Part shown: positions 8,315 through 17,400 of the stretch, in pieces
Layout: each line of letters begins with the position of its first letter
Numbering within the stretch: position 1 is the stretch's first letter
NCBI RefSeq assembly: GCF_017742245.1
Contig: NZ_JAGHKO010000001.1
Span: 1,331,061-1,395,060, forward strand
DNA length: 64,000 nucleotides
Origin: Niastella soli
GTDB lineage: Bacteria; Bacteroidota; Bacteroidia; Chitinophagales; Chitinophagaceae
Direction: 5' to 3'
The notes under the pieces: model-generated
What the model was told of the DNA's origin: nothing
Seen by the model: only the letters and a program-made list of their open reading frames with translations
The model's database searches: none
Position numbers and translations under genes: made by a program

Positions 8315-11188
8315 ATGGAGAATCAATCTACTGAAAAGAAAGTTTTTTTACTCGACGCCCTGGCACTGATCTTTCGTGCCTATTATGCCCTTATCCGCAA
8401 CCCTCGAATAAGCTCAAAGGGAAAGAACACCAACGCCCAGTTTGGGTTCATTAATACCCTGCTCGATCTGATCAACAACCAAAAGCCAACGCATATGGCT
8501 GTTTGTTTTGATACGCAGGCTCCCACTGAACGGCATACTGAATTCTCCGACTATAAGGCAAACCGTCAGGAAGCTCCTGAGGACCTGCTGGCGGCCATTC
8601 CTGATATAAAAAGAATTATCCGCGGTTTTAATATCCCGGTGCTTGAAGTGGATGGGTTTGAAGCCGATGATGTTATAGGCACCTTGAGTAAAAAAGGGGC
8701 TGCTGCCGGTTATGTGGTATACATGGTAACCCCCGATAAAGATTATGGTCAGTTGGTAGATGGTAACATTAAAATTTACAAACCCGGTTATCAGGGTGGC
8801 GATGCAGAGATCCTCGGCGCCAAAGAAGTTTGTGAAAAATGGAACATCAAAGAAGTGCACCAGGTTATTGACATCCTGGGCTTAATGGGGGATGCGGTGG
8901 ATAATATCCCGGGCATTGCCGGTGTGGGTGAAAAAACAGCAGCGAAGTTGCTGGCCGAATATGGAACGTTAGAAAATGTGCTGGAAAATGCCGACAAAAT
9001 AAAAGGGGCACTGGGTGAAAAAGTACGTAACGGTAAAAACGCAGCGATCCTGTCTAAAAAACTGGCCACTATTATTACCGATGTGCCCATTGAATTCCAT
9101 GAAGAAGATTTCAAATTAAAAGAATGGAATAAAGATCTGCTGAAAGAAGTATTTGTAGAGCTGGAGTTTAAAACCGTGGCCAAGCGTATTCTGGGAGAAG
9201 ATATCTCTATTGTTCCCGGCGCGGTCCCTCAAGGTGTTCAAACCGATCTGTTTGGCCAGCCGATAGAAGCAGGAAAGTCAAAGGCCGAGGCAAAAGCGTC
9301 CAAAACAGACCAGTCAGAAGCAGTTGGAGATACAGACCGGGCCGTAGACGGAGACATTGTTCACGCCGGTAAAAACATTCATAATACCCCGCACCAATAC
9401 CGTACTATACAGGAAGAGGCCGCTATTAACAGCCTTGTAAAAGAATTACTCGAGGAAAAAGAGATCTGCTTCGATACCGAAACTACAGGTATAGACGCCA
9501 ATGATGTGGAGCTGGTAGGTTTAAGCTTTTCGTCCAAGCCTGGCGAAGCCTATTATATTCCCTGTCCGGCCGATCAGGAAGCTACGCGCACCCTTCTAAA
9601 ACAATTTGAACCCGTATTCAATAGAGAAGATGTTTTATGGATTGGTCAGAACCTGAAATACGACATGCTGGTTTTGAAGTGGTACGGCTACGAATTAAAA
9701 GGGGAAACCTTTGATACCATGCTGGCCCACTATGTAATTGAGCCCGATGGCAAACGCAGTATGGATATGTTGAGCGCTCAATTCCTGGGGTATGAACCTG
9801 TTCATATTGAGGAACTGATTGGCAAGAGAGGTAAGAACCAGCTGAACATGCGTGACGTGGCCATTGATAAGATCAGCGACTACGCCGCGGAAGATGCCGA
9901 TATTACTTTACAGTTGAAACAGGTACTATCGCCGCTTATCAAAAGCAAGGAAGTAGAAAAGGTTTTCAACGAAGTGGAAAATCCCCTGGCAAAAGTGCTT
10001 ATGGGAATGGAATATGAAGGCGTTAAAGTGGATGTAGATTTTCTGCGCGAGTACTCAAAAGAGCTGGAGCGGGAAGCAGCCAAAGCTGAAGACAGCGTGT
10101 ATGAGCAGGCGGGCGTTAAATTCAACCTGGCTTCGCCCCGGCAATTGGGTGAGGTGTTGTTTGAAAAATTAAAACTCGACCCCAAGGCTAAAAAAACAAA
10201 GACTGGCCAATATGCTACCGGTGAAGATGTTTTGTTGAAACTGGCAAACCAGAACAAGATCGTTGAAGACATTCTGGCGTTCAGAGAACTGACCAAATTG
10301 AGATCGACCTACGTAGATTCACTGCCTGAGCTGATCAATCGCAAAACCGGCAGGGTACACACCTCTTATGCACAGGCTGTTGCAGTAACGGGCCGCCTCT
10401 CCAGCAACAACCCGAACCTGCAAAACATTCCTGTTCGTACCGAAAGGGGCCGGGAGATCCGTAAAGCATTTGTACCGCGCGATAGCAACCGGGTATTGAT
10501 CTCAGCTGACTATTCGCAAATAGAATTGCGTATTGTGGCCGGTATCAGTGGCGATCCTGCTATGTGCGAGGCATTCAAAAAAGGCGTTGATATCCATACT
10601 GCCACCGCCGCAAAAGTGTATGGCGTAGAAGAGTCGGCTGTAACCAAGGAACAACGCTATAAAGCCAAGAGCGTGAACTTTGGTATTATCTATGGACAGG
10701 GCGCATTCGGGTTGGCCGATAACCTGGGTATCAGCCGCACAGAAGCCAAAGAAATAATAGATAATTATAAAAAACAGTTTGCCGGCATTCAGAAGTACAT
10801 GGATGACACCATCAACTTTGCCAAGGAAACTGGTTTTGTGCAAACCATCATGGGTCGTAAACGTTGGTTGAGGGATATTAATTCGTCCAACTTTACTGTA
10901 CGTGGTTTTGCAGAACGCAACGCCATTAACTCACCTATTCAGGGTACTGCTGCTGATATGATCAAATTGGCGATGGTGAAGATCTATCATGAATTCCGCA
11001 AACATAATTTTGAATCAAGAATGATCCTGCAGGTGCATGATGAATTGGTGTTTGACGCCGTGAAAGAAGAAGTGGAGACCATCAAACCCATTATTCTTGA
11101 ATGTATGCGCAGTGCACTGCCATTACCAAATGGAGTCCCTGTTGAAGCAGAACTGGGATCAGGCATCAACTGGCTGGAAGCGCACTAA
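8315..11188 (+). CDS. polA: DNA polymerase I
   Basis: The 957-residue protein has all three domains: the N-terminal 5'-3' flap nuclease (about 1-300, LEVDGFEADDVIG), the 3'-5' proofreading exonuclease (about 350-560, with the metal-binding FDTETTG near 387, so probably active), and the family A polymerase with motif A DYSQIELR near 730, motif B KSVNFGIIYG near 784 and motif C QVHDELVFD near 906. A linker of about 50 low-complexity residues (310-360) separates the nuclease domains. It repairs DNA and processes Okazaki fragments. A strong GGAGG lies 7 bases before the ATG, unusual for this phylum, and fixes the start. Confidence 0.97.
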   Translation: MENQSTEKKVFLLDALALIFRAYYALIRNPRISSKGKNTNAQFGFINTLLDLINNQKPTHMAVCFDTQAPTERHTEFSDYKANRQEAPEDLLAAIPDIKRIIRGFNIPVLEVDGFEADDVIGTLSKKGAAAGYVVYMVTPDKDYGQLVDGNIKIYKPGYQGGDAEILGAKEVCEKWNIKEVHQVIDILGLMGDAVDNIPGIAGVGEKTAAKLLAEYGTLENVLENADKIKGALGEKVRNGKNAAILSKKLATIITDVPIEFHEEDFKLKEWNKDLLKEVFVELEFKTVAKRILGEDISIVPGAVPQGVQTDLFGQPIEAGKSKAEAKASKTDQSEAVGDTDRAVDGDIVHAGKNIHNTPHQYRTIQEEAAINSLVKELLEEKEICFDTETTGIDANDVELVGLSFSSKPGEAYYIPCPADQEATRTLLKQFEPVFNREDVLWIGQNLKYDMLVLKWYGYELKGETFDTMLAHYVIEPDGKRSMDMLSAQFLGYEPVHIEELIGKRGKNQLNMRDVAIDKISDYAAEDADITLQLKQVLSPLIKSKEVEKVFNEVENPLAKVLMGMEYEGVKVDVDFLREYSKELEREAAKAEDSVYEQAGVKFNLASPRQLGEVLFEKLKLDPKAKKTKTGQYATGEDVLLKLANQNKIVEDILAFRELTKLRSTYVDSLPELINRKTGRVHTSYAQAVAVTGRLSSNNPNLQNIPVRTERGREIRKAFVPRDSNRVLISADYSQIELRIVAGISGDPAMCEAFKKGVDIHTATAAKVYGVEESAVTKEQRYKAKSVNFGIIYGQGAFGLADNLGISRTEAKEIIDNYKKQFAGIQKYMDDTINFAKETGFVQTIMGRKRWLRDINSSNFTVRGFAERNAINSPIQGTAADMIKLAMVKIYHEFRKHNFESRMILQVHDELVFDAVKEEVETIKPIILECMRSALPLPNGVPVEAELGSGINWLEAH

Positions 11189-11197
11189 ATCTTCTTC

Positions 11198-11234
11198 AAC
11201 GCCGCTCAGCAATGCTGAGCGGCGTTTCTTTTTT
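11198..11234 (+). terminator. Terminator after polA
   Basis: A perfect 13-bp stem (AACGCCGCTCAGC / GCTGAGCGGCGTT) with a 3-nt AAT loop is followed by a T-rich tail. Confidence 0.92.
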
Positions 11235-11248
11235 ACAGTAAGAAAAAT

Positions 11249-11833
11249 ATGCAACTACCTATCTTATCTTATGGTCATAGCGTTTTGCGGGAGCAATGCC
11301 ATGATATTGACTCCGGTTATCCCGAATTGACCAAACTCATTGAAAATATGTGGGAAACCATGTATGGTGCCAATGGGTGCGGCCTGGCCGCCCCCCAGGT
11401 AAATGTGCCAGTCAGGTTGTTTTTGGTAGATAGTAAAACAACCTACGATAAAATGGATGATAGAAGCCGGGAAGACTACTTTGCGGCAAATGATACCGGT
11501 ATAATTGAAACTTTCATCAATGCCGCTATTATCGACGAATCAGAAGAGGTATGGACCGATGAGGAAGGCTGCCTGAGCATCCCTGCGCTGGCAGAACCCA
11601 TTACACGTCCCTGGAGCATTACAATGGAATACTTTAACCGGGAATTTATCCGACAAACAAAGACCTTTTACGGCACTACAGCCCGTATGATACAGCACGA
11701 GTACGATCATACCGAGAGAGTGCTGTACCTCGATCACCTGAAACCTTTAAAACGAAAATTGCTACAGGGTAAGCTGGAAAAGATCTCCAAAGGGTTGGTA
11801 AAAGCCAAATACCCGATGAAATTTGCTAAGTAA
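11249..11833 (+). CDS. def: Peptide deformylase
   Basis: The 194-residue metalloenzyme removes the formyl group from the N-terminal methionine of new proteins. The three hallmark motifs are present: GCGLAAPQ (residues 43-50), EGCLS near 105 (metal-binding Cys) and QHEYDH near 150 (metal-binding His and catalytic Glu). The ATG starts 15 bases after the polA terminator. The 3' end overlaps the convergent tmk gene by 8 bases. Confidence 0.96.
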   Translation: MQLPILSYGHSVLREQCHDIDSGYPELTKLIENMWETMYGANGCGLAAPQVNVPVRLFLVDSKTTYDKMDDRSREDYFAANDTGIIETFINAAIIDESEEVWTDEEGCLSIPALAEPITRPWSITMEYFNREFIRQTKTFYGTTARMIQHEYDHTERVLYLDHLKPLKRKLLQGKLEKISKGLVKAKYPMKFAK

Positions 11834-12455
11834 GCATCGATGCTACTTTTTGCCAGATATCTCCGGCAATCAGCTCAGGGGTTCGATCACCATCAATGGT
11901 ACATATCTGCTCAACGGCTTTTAATTTTTCAAAAGCCTCCAGATACTTTGAACGTACCAGCTTTAGGTTATCGAGCGTTTCAAACAATTCGATAGTATCT
12001 CTGTTGGCGTGCAAACGCTGCATACTTATTTCAGGAGAAACATCAATGAAGATATTCACATCAGGTCGCAGAATATTTGCACTCATGGCATTGGCCTGTA
12101 TAACCCAATCAATGTCCATATGCGCGCCCTGGTATGCGTAAGAGGAAAAATAATAACGGTCCATGATCACCGTGAAACCTTCTTCCAGTTTTTTCACAAT
12201 ACCATATTCTTCGTTCAGTAAATGATCAAGCCGGTCGGCCACGAACAAACCAGCAATAATACGATAGTCGGCCTTGGTATTTCCCTTCAGGATATCCCTG
12301 ATAAGTTTACCAATATAATTGTTAGTAGGTTCAAACGTGCTGTATACTTTGTGTCCCTGCCTGGTCAATTGATCGGTCAGCAATTTTGTTTGCGTGCTTT
12401 TTCCGCTGCCATCAATCCCTTCCAGGGCAATAAAAAGATTGTTCCGCTGTTTCAT
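11826..12455 (-). CDS. tmk: Thymidylate kinase
   Basis: The 209-residue protein phosphorylates dTMP to dTDP. The P-loop GIDGSGKST is at residues 13-21, the FEPTNN segment is near 41, and DRYYFSSYAYQGA near 98 is the dTMP-binding DR(Y/H) motif. The lid region is short. A TACTTTTG promoter word lies 9 bases before the ATG, so the mRNA would have a very short leader or none. The gene converges with def with overlapping ends. Confidence 0.95.
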   Translation of the reverse strand: MKQRNNLFIALEGIDGSGKSTQTKLLTDQLTRQGHKVYSTFEPTNNYIGKLIRDILKGNTKADYRIIAGLFVADRLDHLLNEEYGIVKKLEEGFTVIMDRYYFSSYAYQGAHMDIDWVIQANAMSANILRPDVNIFIDVSPEISMQRLHANRDTIELFETLDNLKLVRSKYLEAFEKLKAVEQICTIDGDRTPELIAGDIWQKVASMLT

Positions 12456-12463
12456 AACTCGCT

Positions 12464-12471
12464 CAAAAGTA
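12464..12471 (-). promoter_or_regulatory. tmk -7 box TACTTTTG
   Basis: CAAAAGTA on the plus strand is a TAnnTTTG element on the minus strand, 9 bases from the tmk ATG, which implies a leaderless or near-leaderless transcript. Confidence 0.5.
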
Positions 12472-12612
12472 CACGTAAAAGACTAAATGACAGCGGTTAC
12501 TGGTAACCTTGTTAAAAAGTCATTAATTTGGGCACCGAAAGTACACTCCTTTAACGTTTGTTTTGTCTAATGTTTTGCAAAAGCTGAGGCCCTTTACAAA
12601 CCTCTAACTAAA

Positions 12613-12631
12613 ACTACCATCTATTGGTAGT
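12613..12631. promoter_or_regulatory. Palindrome ACTACCA-N5-TGGTAGT upstream of the 828-residue secreted protein
   Basis: Perfect 7-bp arms flank TCTAT. This is the third copy of the TACCA-N5-TGGTA pattern and the only one placed directly in a promoter region, 53 bases before the ATG at 12684. Confidence 0.5.
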
Positions 12632-12683
12632 AAATTAACATAAGAATTTGCCCTGTAATATTTATAAAAACTAAAATTCCCGT

Positions 12684-15170
12684 ATGAAGATCTTTACACT
12701 TGTGGCCGTATTGGTGGGTAGCATGTTCACTCATCTTGTTATGGCCCAGGAAAACTGGCCCAAAACAGCAACTACTTCTGAAGGGACCATCATTAAGCTA
12801 TATCAATGGCAACCGGAGTCATTTGAAGACAACACGTTAAAGGCGCATGCTCCTATTTCGGTGTTGGAAAATGGGAAAACAGAACCTGTTTTTGGCGTTG
12901 CCTGGATAAAGGCAACAACCGAAACCGCAGGTTCCCAGGTAAACGTTAAAAGCATTTACATCACCAATATTAAACTGCCTGGTGAATCAAATGACGATAA
13001 GCTGGAAACCATTGCCAATACCATGGAAGATAAAATCCCTTCCTGGGAGATCTCCTTTCCACTAATCGATCTGCAAACCTCACTCGACCTGAATAAACAG
13101 CAAACGAACCTGGCCAGTCAGATCAACAACAATCCGCCAAAAGTTATTTACACAAACGTTCCATCCATTCTGGTTTCAATTGATGGTGATCCCAAGCTGC
13201 AGACCAATAAAGACTGGGGCGTTGATGCCGTAGTGAATACACCTTTTGTGTTGGTAAAAAACCGCGACAGCAAATATTACCTGTATGGTGGTAAACACTG
13301 GTACACTGCTCCTGCTGCAACCGGCCCTTATAAGATCATTACCGAAATTCCTTCCAACCTGGCAAAAATAGAAACCCAGATCAAAGAATCTGAAAAGAAG
13401 AGCAACCAGGAAGATGGCAAAGAAACCGACGAGAATACCATTTACAATGTTGTGGTAACTACCGAGCCTGCTGAATTGATCCAATCAAAAGGAGAAGCGA
13501 ATTTCGCAGCAGTACAAAACACCGGTTTATTGTATGTGTCCAATTCGGAGAACGATATCTTCATGGACATTAATTCACAACAATACTACGTACTGCTTTC
13601 AGGTCGCTGGTACACATCCAAAACCCTTAGTGGTAACTGGAAGTTTGTAGACGCCGATAAACTGCCCGCCGAATTTGCCAAGATCCCAAAGGGTTCGCCC
13701 AAAGACAATGTGCTGGCGAGCATAGCCGGTACCGAAGAGGCAAATGATGCTGTTGCTGATGCACAAATACCACAAACCGCCAAAGTTGAACGCAGCAAAG
13801 CAAAAGCAGATATCAATTATGATGGTGATCCCGAATTTGAAACGATCGATGGTACTGATATGTCTTATGCTACCAACACCCCCGGATCTGTGATCCGCTG
13901 GCGCGATCGGTACTACACGGTTGATGATGGAGTTTGGTTCGAATCGTACAACGCCGTTGGTCCCTGGTCAGTTGCCGTGACCCGTCCTACCGCAGTGGCA
14001 CTTATTCCCCCTCGTTACCCGGTTTATTACATGAAGTATGTGTATATCTATGATGTAACACCAGATTATGTGTATATGGGATATACTCCCGGTTATTTGA
14101 ATGCCTATGTGTACGGACCAACTGTAGTATATGGCACCGGCTATTATTATCGCCCCTGGTACAGAAATTATTACTATCCACGCCCATACACCTGGGGATT
14201 CGGAATCCGTTACAATCCCTGGTTTGGTTGGGGTTTCGGTGTCGGCTTTGGGTACGACTGGTTTAATGTAAACATTGGTTATGGCAGTGCTTATCCCTGG
14301 GGTTACTGGGGTTGTGGTGGCTGGTGGGGCCCTCGGGTGTATCGTCCCTGCTATTACGGGCCTTCTTATTATTATCGCGGCGGTTACTACGGTCACAATA
14401 GTTACTACTCCTATCGCAGCCACACCAATGTAACCGTTATAAATAATTATTACTCCAACACAAATATTTATCGCAACAGAGGCGGGGTGGTAACCAGGCC
14501 TTATTCAGGCGGCTCTGGCAGACCCTACACAGGTGGCCGCTATGCTTCAAACTCTGGTTATGGCCGGCCGGGATATGGAAATAATGGCGGACGTTTTGGT
14601 TCAAGGGATTATAACAACGGGGGACGCTTTGGCTCCAGAGACAATGGTAACAACAACGGCGGCTTTACCAGAGGTTTCCGTAATGATCCCGGCGGTAGAA
14701 CGGGCGGTGTACCTGGTGGTAGAACAGTGACATCCCCTGGCAATGACAGAGGTTGGACCAATCCACGTAATTCAAGTGGTTTTTCAGCCCCTAATTCCCC
14801 TGGCAGAACAACTTATCCTTCAACTGGCGGTCGCCCATTCAACAACGGCAATAACCAGCCAGGTTCTCAATCGCCAGGCAGACCGACACAAAGGACTTTT
14901 GATCAGCCAAGCCGTCCGCAACGCACGCTCGACCAGGGCAGGTCAAATAGTTGGGGTGGCGGCCGCAGCTTAGAGCTACCCAGAACAGGCGGACCGTCTT
15001 TCCCTCAGGGCAGCTTTTCCTCTCCGCGTAGTGGTGGTAACATGGGAGGCGGCGGTAACATGGGGGGTGGCAGTAGCCCAAGAAGTTATAGTCCCCGTGG
15101 CGGCTCATCAGGTTCAGGCGGCGGTAGTAACGGTGGCGGTAGCCGGCCAGTTGGTGGCAGACATTGGTAG
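12684..15170 (+). CDS. Large secreted protein with W/Y repeats and Gly/Tyr-rich, Gly/Arg/Ser-rich tail
   Basis: The 828-residue protein begins with a signal peptide (MKIFTLVAVLVGSMFTHLVMAQ). Residues about 30-150 form a first globular part. Three related repeats follow near 182-215, 275-312 and 395-432, each with the pattern of small residues, then YY or RYYTV, then G-x-W-[YF], then GPW or GNW. Residues about 440-560 are very rich in Tyr, Gly, Trp and Pro (YYRPWYRNYYYPRPYTWGFG). The last about 270 residues are a low-complexity Gly/Arg/Asn/Ser/Pro tail. It is probably exported and surface-associated. No enzyme motif is visible and the function is unknown. Confidence 0.85.
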   Translation: MKIFTLVAVLVGSMFTHLVMAQENWPKTATTSEGTIIKLYQWQPESFEDNTLKAHAPISVLENGKTEPVFGVAWIKATTETAGSQVNVKSIYITNIKLPGESNDDKLETIANTMEDKIPSWEISFPLIDLQTSLDLNKQQTNLASQINNNPPKVIYTNVPSILVSIDGDPKLQTNKDWGVDAVVNTPFVLVKNRDSKYYLYGGKHWYTAPAATGPYKIITEIPSNLAKIETQIKESEKKSNQEDGKETDENTIYNVVVTTEPAELIQSKGEANFAAVQNTGLLYVSNSENDIFMDINSQQYYVLLSGRWYTSKTLSGNWKFVDADKLPAEFAKIPKGSPKDNVLASIAGTEEANDAVADAQIPQTAKVERSKAKADINYDGDPEFETIDGTDMSYATNTPGSVIRWRDRYYTVDDGVWFESYNAVGPWSVAVTRPTAVALIPPRYPVYYMKYVYIYDVTPDYVYMGYTPGYLNAYVYGPTVVYGTGYYYRPWYRNYYYPRPYTWGFGIRYNPWFGWGFGVGFGYDWFNVNIGYGSAYPWGYWGCGGWWGPRVYRPCYYGPSYYYRGGYYGHNSYYSYRSHTNVTVINNYYSNTNIYRNRGGVVTRPYSGGSGRPYTGGRYASNSGYGRPGYGNNGGRFGSRDYNNGGRFGSRDNGNNNGGFTRGFRNDPGGRTGGVPGGRTVTSPGNDRGWTNPRNSSGFSAPNSPGRTTYPSTGGRPFNNGNNQPGSQSPGRPTQRTFDQPSRPQRTLDQGRSNSWGGGRSLELPRTGGPSFPQGSFSSPRSGGNMGGGGNMGGGSSPRSYSPRGGSSGSGGGSNGGGSRPVGGRHW

Positions 15171-15195
15171 AATCAACACATATAACTTACATTGC

Positions 15196-15232
15196 AGTCC
15201 TTCCTTTAGTGGGAGGACTTTTTTTTGCCCGC
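15196..15232 (+). terminator. Terminator after the 828-residue protein gene
   Basis: AGTCCTTCC pairs imperfectly with GGGAGGACT and is followed by eight T. Confidence 0.75.
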
Positions 15233-15288
15233 CAGTTAAGTCACCTTTAACCCGTTATAAATTCCTGTAATACTTTCAGTAGTATATT

Positions 15289-15870
15289 ATGCAATTTGAA
15301 CATCTTATATCAGGGCGCTTCATCGATTTGGAAAGGCTTCACGAGGACCACTTCCCCGAACTGGAATCAATAGCTATGAATGAAAAGATCTGGCAAAATC
15401 TTCCATATAATATTAAGGATAAAGCATCATTTGATGTTTTTGTAAAGGACTTACAGGCGAGAAATCTAAGCAATCAGCAGGTAACGTATGTGATCCGGAA
15501 CAAAATAACAGGACTGGTTTGTGGCAGTACTGGTTTTCTTAAGATAGATACCGGTAATCAACAATTAGAAATTGGCCCAACCTGGCTTTCACCAATTGTT
15601 TGGGGTACAAAGATTAACATAGAAAGTAAATATCTATTATTGACGTGTTGTTTTGAAAGGTTGAATATCATGCGGGTTGAATTCAGAACAAGAGAATCGA
15701 ATATCCGATCGCAAAAAGCCATAGAAAAGATAGGCGGCGTCAAAGAAGGACTATTGAGATGCCATCGCAAAAATGATGATGGAACATTTAGAAATACAAT
15801 TATGTACAGCATAATTCAACCCGAATGGCCATCTACTAAAAAGTTACTTGAAGTGTTGATTAGTAAATGA
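15289..15870 (+). CDS. GNAT N-acetyltransferase, RimJ/RimL type
   Basis: The 193-residue protein has the layout of RimJ/RimL-like acetyltransferases: an N-terminal GRFIDLERLHEDHFPEL, a central beta strand with GLVCGSTGFLKID, GPTWLSPIVWGTKIN, and the C-terminal VEFRTRESNIRSQKAIEKIGG segment that binds acetyl-CoA. It would acetylate an amino group of a protein N-terminus or a small molecule; the substrate is unknown. A weak hydrophobic leader is absent, so it is cytoplasmic. Confidence 0.87.
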   Translation: MQFEHLISGRFIDLERLHEDHFPELESIAMNEKIWQNLPYNIKDKASFDVFVKDLQARNLSNQQVTYVIRNKITGLVCGSTGFLKIDTGNQQLEIGPTWLSPIVWGTKINIESKYLLLTCCFERLNIMRVEFRTRESNIRSQKAIEKIGGVKEGLLRCHRKNDDGTFRNTIMYSIIQPEWPSTKKLLEVLISK

Positions 15871-15982
15871 TTGCTAAACGTTTTTTTAAGTAAACATTTC
15901 ACATTTCCAGAAATAATTTTGATCTTTCGACGTTTCTTTTTACAGAAACTCGTTTCTGTGAACATACCCTTAATCTTAAACT

Positions 15983-16495
15983 ATGAAACGAATTTTGGCT
16001 TCATGCGTGCCTTGCTTTTTATTTATTTATACACTATACGCCCAATACGACACATCGCAGTTTACGGGTTTGTGGGTACTGCAGTCTGTTAAATTCAAAA
16101 AACCGGTTGATCTCAATAAGGATGGTTATCGTTCATCCGATGCCTTTTGGGAATTTGATGAATGCCGTAAAGACCAACAAATAGAATTATTTCCCGATAA
16201 CAGTGCTAAAACCTATTTAGGCGTTTCCAAAAGCGGCTGTACCAATGAAGTGAAACAATACAGATGGAACCTTAAAGAAGAACTGGTTAAAGAAGTGAAA
16301 TATGAATTAGGGAAAAGAGTAGTGGATGAAAGACGCCCCACTGTTTTAAAATTAAATGATGTTACAGGCAACGACGCAAAGGTTTTTGTAGTAATAGGTG
16401 TTGATGAAAATATACTTACCCTGAAAGGACTGGTAAAAACCGGTGTCAATTCAACCGAAGAAGCCATTCTTATATACAGGAAACGAAAGAAGTAA
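15983..16495 (+). CDS. Secreted lipocalin-like protein, hypothetical
   Basis: The 170-residue protein has a signal peptide (MKRILASCVPCFLFIYTLYA) and then a beta-rich domain that opens with FTGLWVLQSVKF and contains two Cys (about 55 and 81) that could form a disulfide. The pattern of short strands around a Trp near the start is like Bacteroidota lipocalin-like domains that fold in the periplasm. Its last line, ILIYRKRKK, is basic. No function can be assigned. A strong terminator follows. Confidence 0.7.
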   Translation: MKRILASCVPCFLFIYTLYAQYDTSQFTGLWVLQSVKFKKPVDLNKDGYRSSDAFWEFDECRKDQQIELFPDNSAKTYLGVSKSGCTNEVKQYRWNLKEELVKEVKYELGKRVVDERRPTVLKLNDVTGNDAKVFVVIGVDENILTLKGLVKTGVNSTEEAILIYRKRKK

Positions 16496-16526
16496 TAAAT
16501 AAAAAATCATATCATACTACTATCGT

Positions 16527-16564
16527 AAACGGCTATCTGTGTTTTGCATAGATAGCCGTTTTTA
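16527..16564 (+). terminator. Terminator after the lipocalin-like gene
   Basis: AAACGGCTATCT pairs with AGATAGCCGTTT around an 11-nt loop, then five T. Confidence 0.88.
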
Positions 16565-16601
16565 TTAAGATTGAAAGGATAGCTGTAATTTCACAAATTA
16601 T

Positions 16602-17267
16602 ATGGAGCCAGTAATCTTTTATTGCTACGATGCATATTGCAATTGGTGCTTTGCATTTAGCCCGATCATGCAACGAATAGCTAAAGAGTATAGCAAGCAG
16701 GTACAATTTGAAGTGCTTTCCGGAGGCATGATCCTGCCTGAAACACCCAAGCCAATAAGTGTAATGGCGGAATACTTTTTAAACAATTGTAAAGCTGTAA
16801 CGGAACATACGGGCACCGTATTTGGCGAAGACTTCCTCTGGCATCTCAAAAATCCTGAATTAAGTGATTGGTTCCCCAATTCTGAAAAACCAGCTATCGC
16901 GCTGTGTGTGTTTAAAGAATACCATCCCGATAAACAGGTAGCTTTTGCAGCCGACCTGCAATATGCTTTACAATTTGAAGGCCGCGACCTCGATGATAAT
17001 GAAGCTTACCGTCATTTGCTGGAAAAATATTCCATTCCAGTTGAAGAGTTTTACAACCTGTTGAAAGATCAGGCTTATAAAGAAAAGGCACACGATGAAT
17101 TTGACATATGTAAACAACTCCAGGTAAAAGGATATCCACAGGTTATGTTACAGGTCAACGAGTCGAAATTTATTCTTTTGGCATCGGGATATACCACCTA
17201 TGAGGAAGTAAGGGGGCGGATTGAAAGCGCCTTACACGACTTAACGGCAACTAGAGAAGAGTCGTGA
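16602..17267 (+). CDS. DsbA-family thioredoxin-fold protein (FrnE-like)
   Basis: The 221-residue protein has no signal peptide and so is cytoplasmic. Its redox motif CNWC sits in the first strand-helix turn (YCYDAYCNWCFAFSP, residues about 7-21). A helical insert follows (about 60-150), and the cis-proline loop is KGYPQVML near 183. This is the layout of the DsbA/2-hydroxychromene isomerase/FrnE superfamily. It could be a thiol-disulfide oxidoreductase; the partner is not known. Confidence 0.82.
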   Translation: MEPVIFYCYDAYCNWCFAFSPIMQRIAKEYSKQVQFEVLSGGMILPETPKPISVMAEYFLNNCKAVTEHTGTVFGEDFLWHLKNPELSDWFPNSEKPAIALCVFKEYHPDKQVAFAADLQYALQFEGRDLDDNEAYRHLLEKYSIPVEEFYNLLKDQAYKEKAHDEFDICKQLQVKGYPQVMLQVNESKFILLASGYTTYEEVRGRIESALHDLTATREES

Positions 17268-17400
17268 ATCGGCAGATGGCAGTTCTCAGTTGTGAGTGAC
17301 TTATTCCTCGTCAACTGGTCAACCAGTCAACTCTTCTGCCTTTTATACGACCGGTTTTAGTTTTTTACCAAATGCACCTAAATTGGTAAAAACTCATTGT

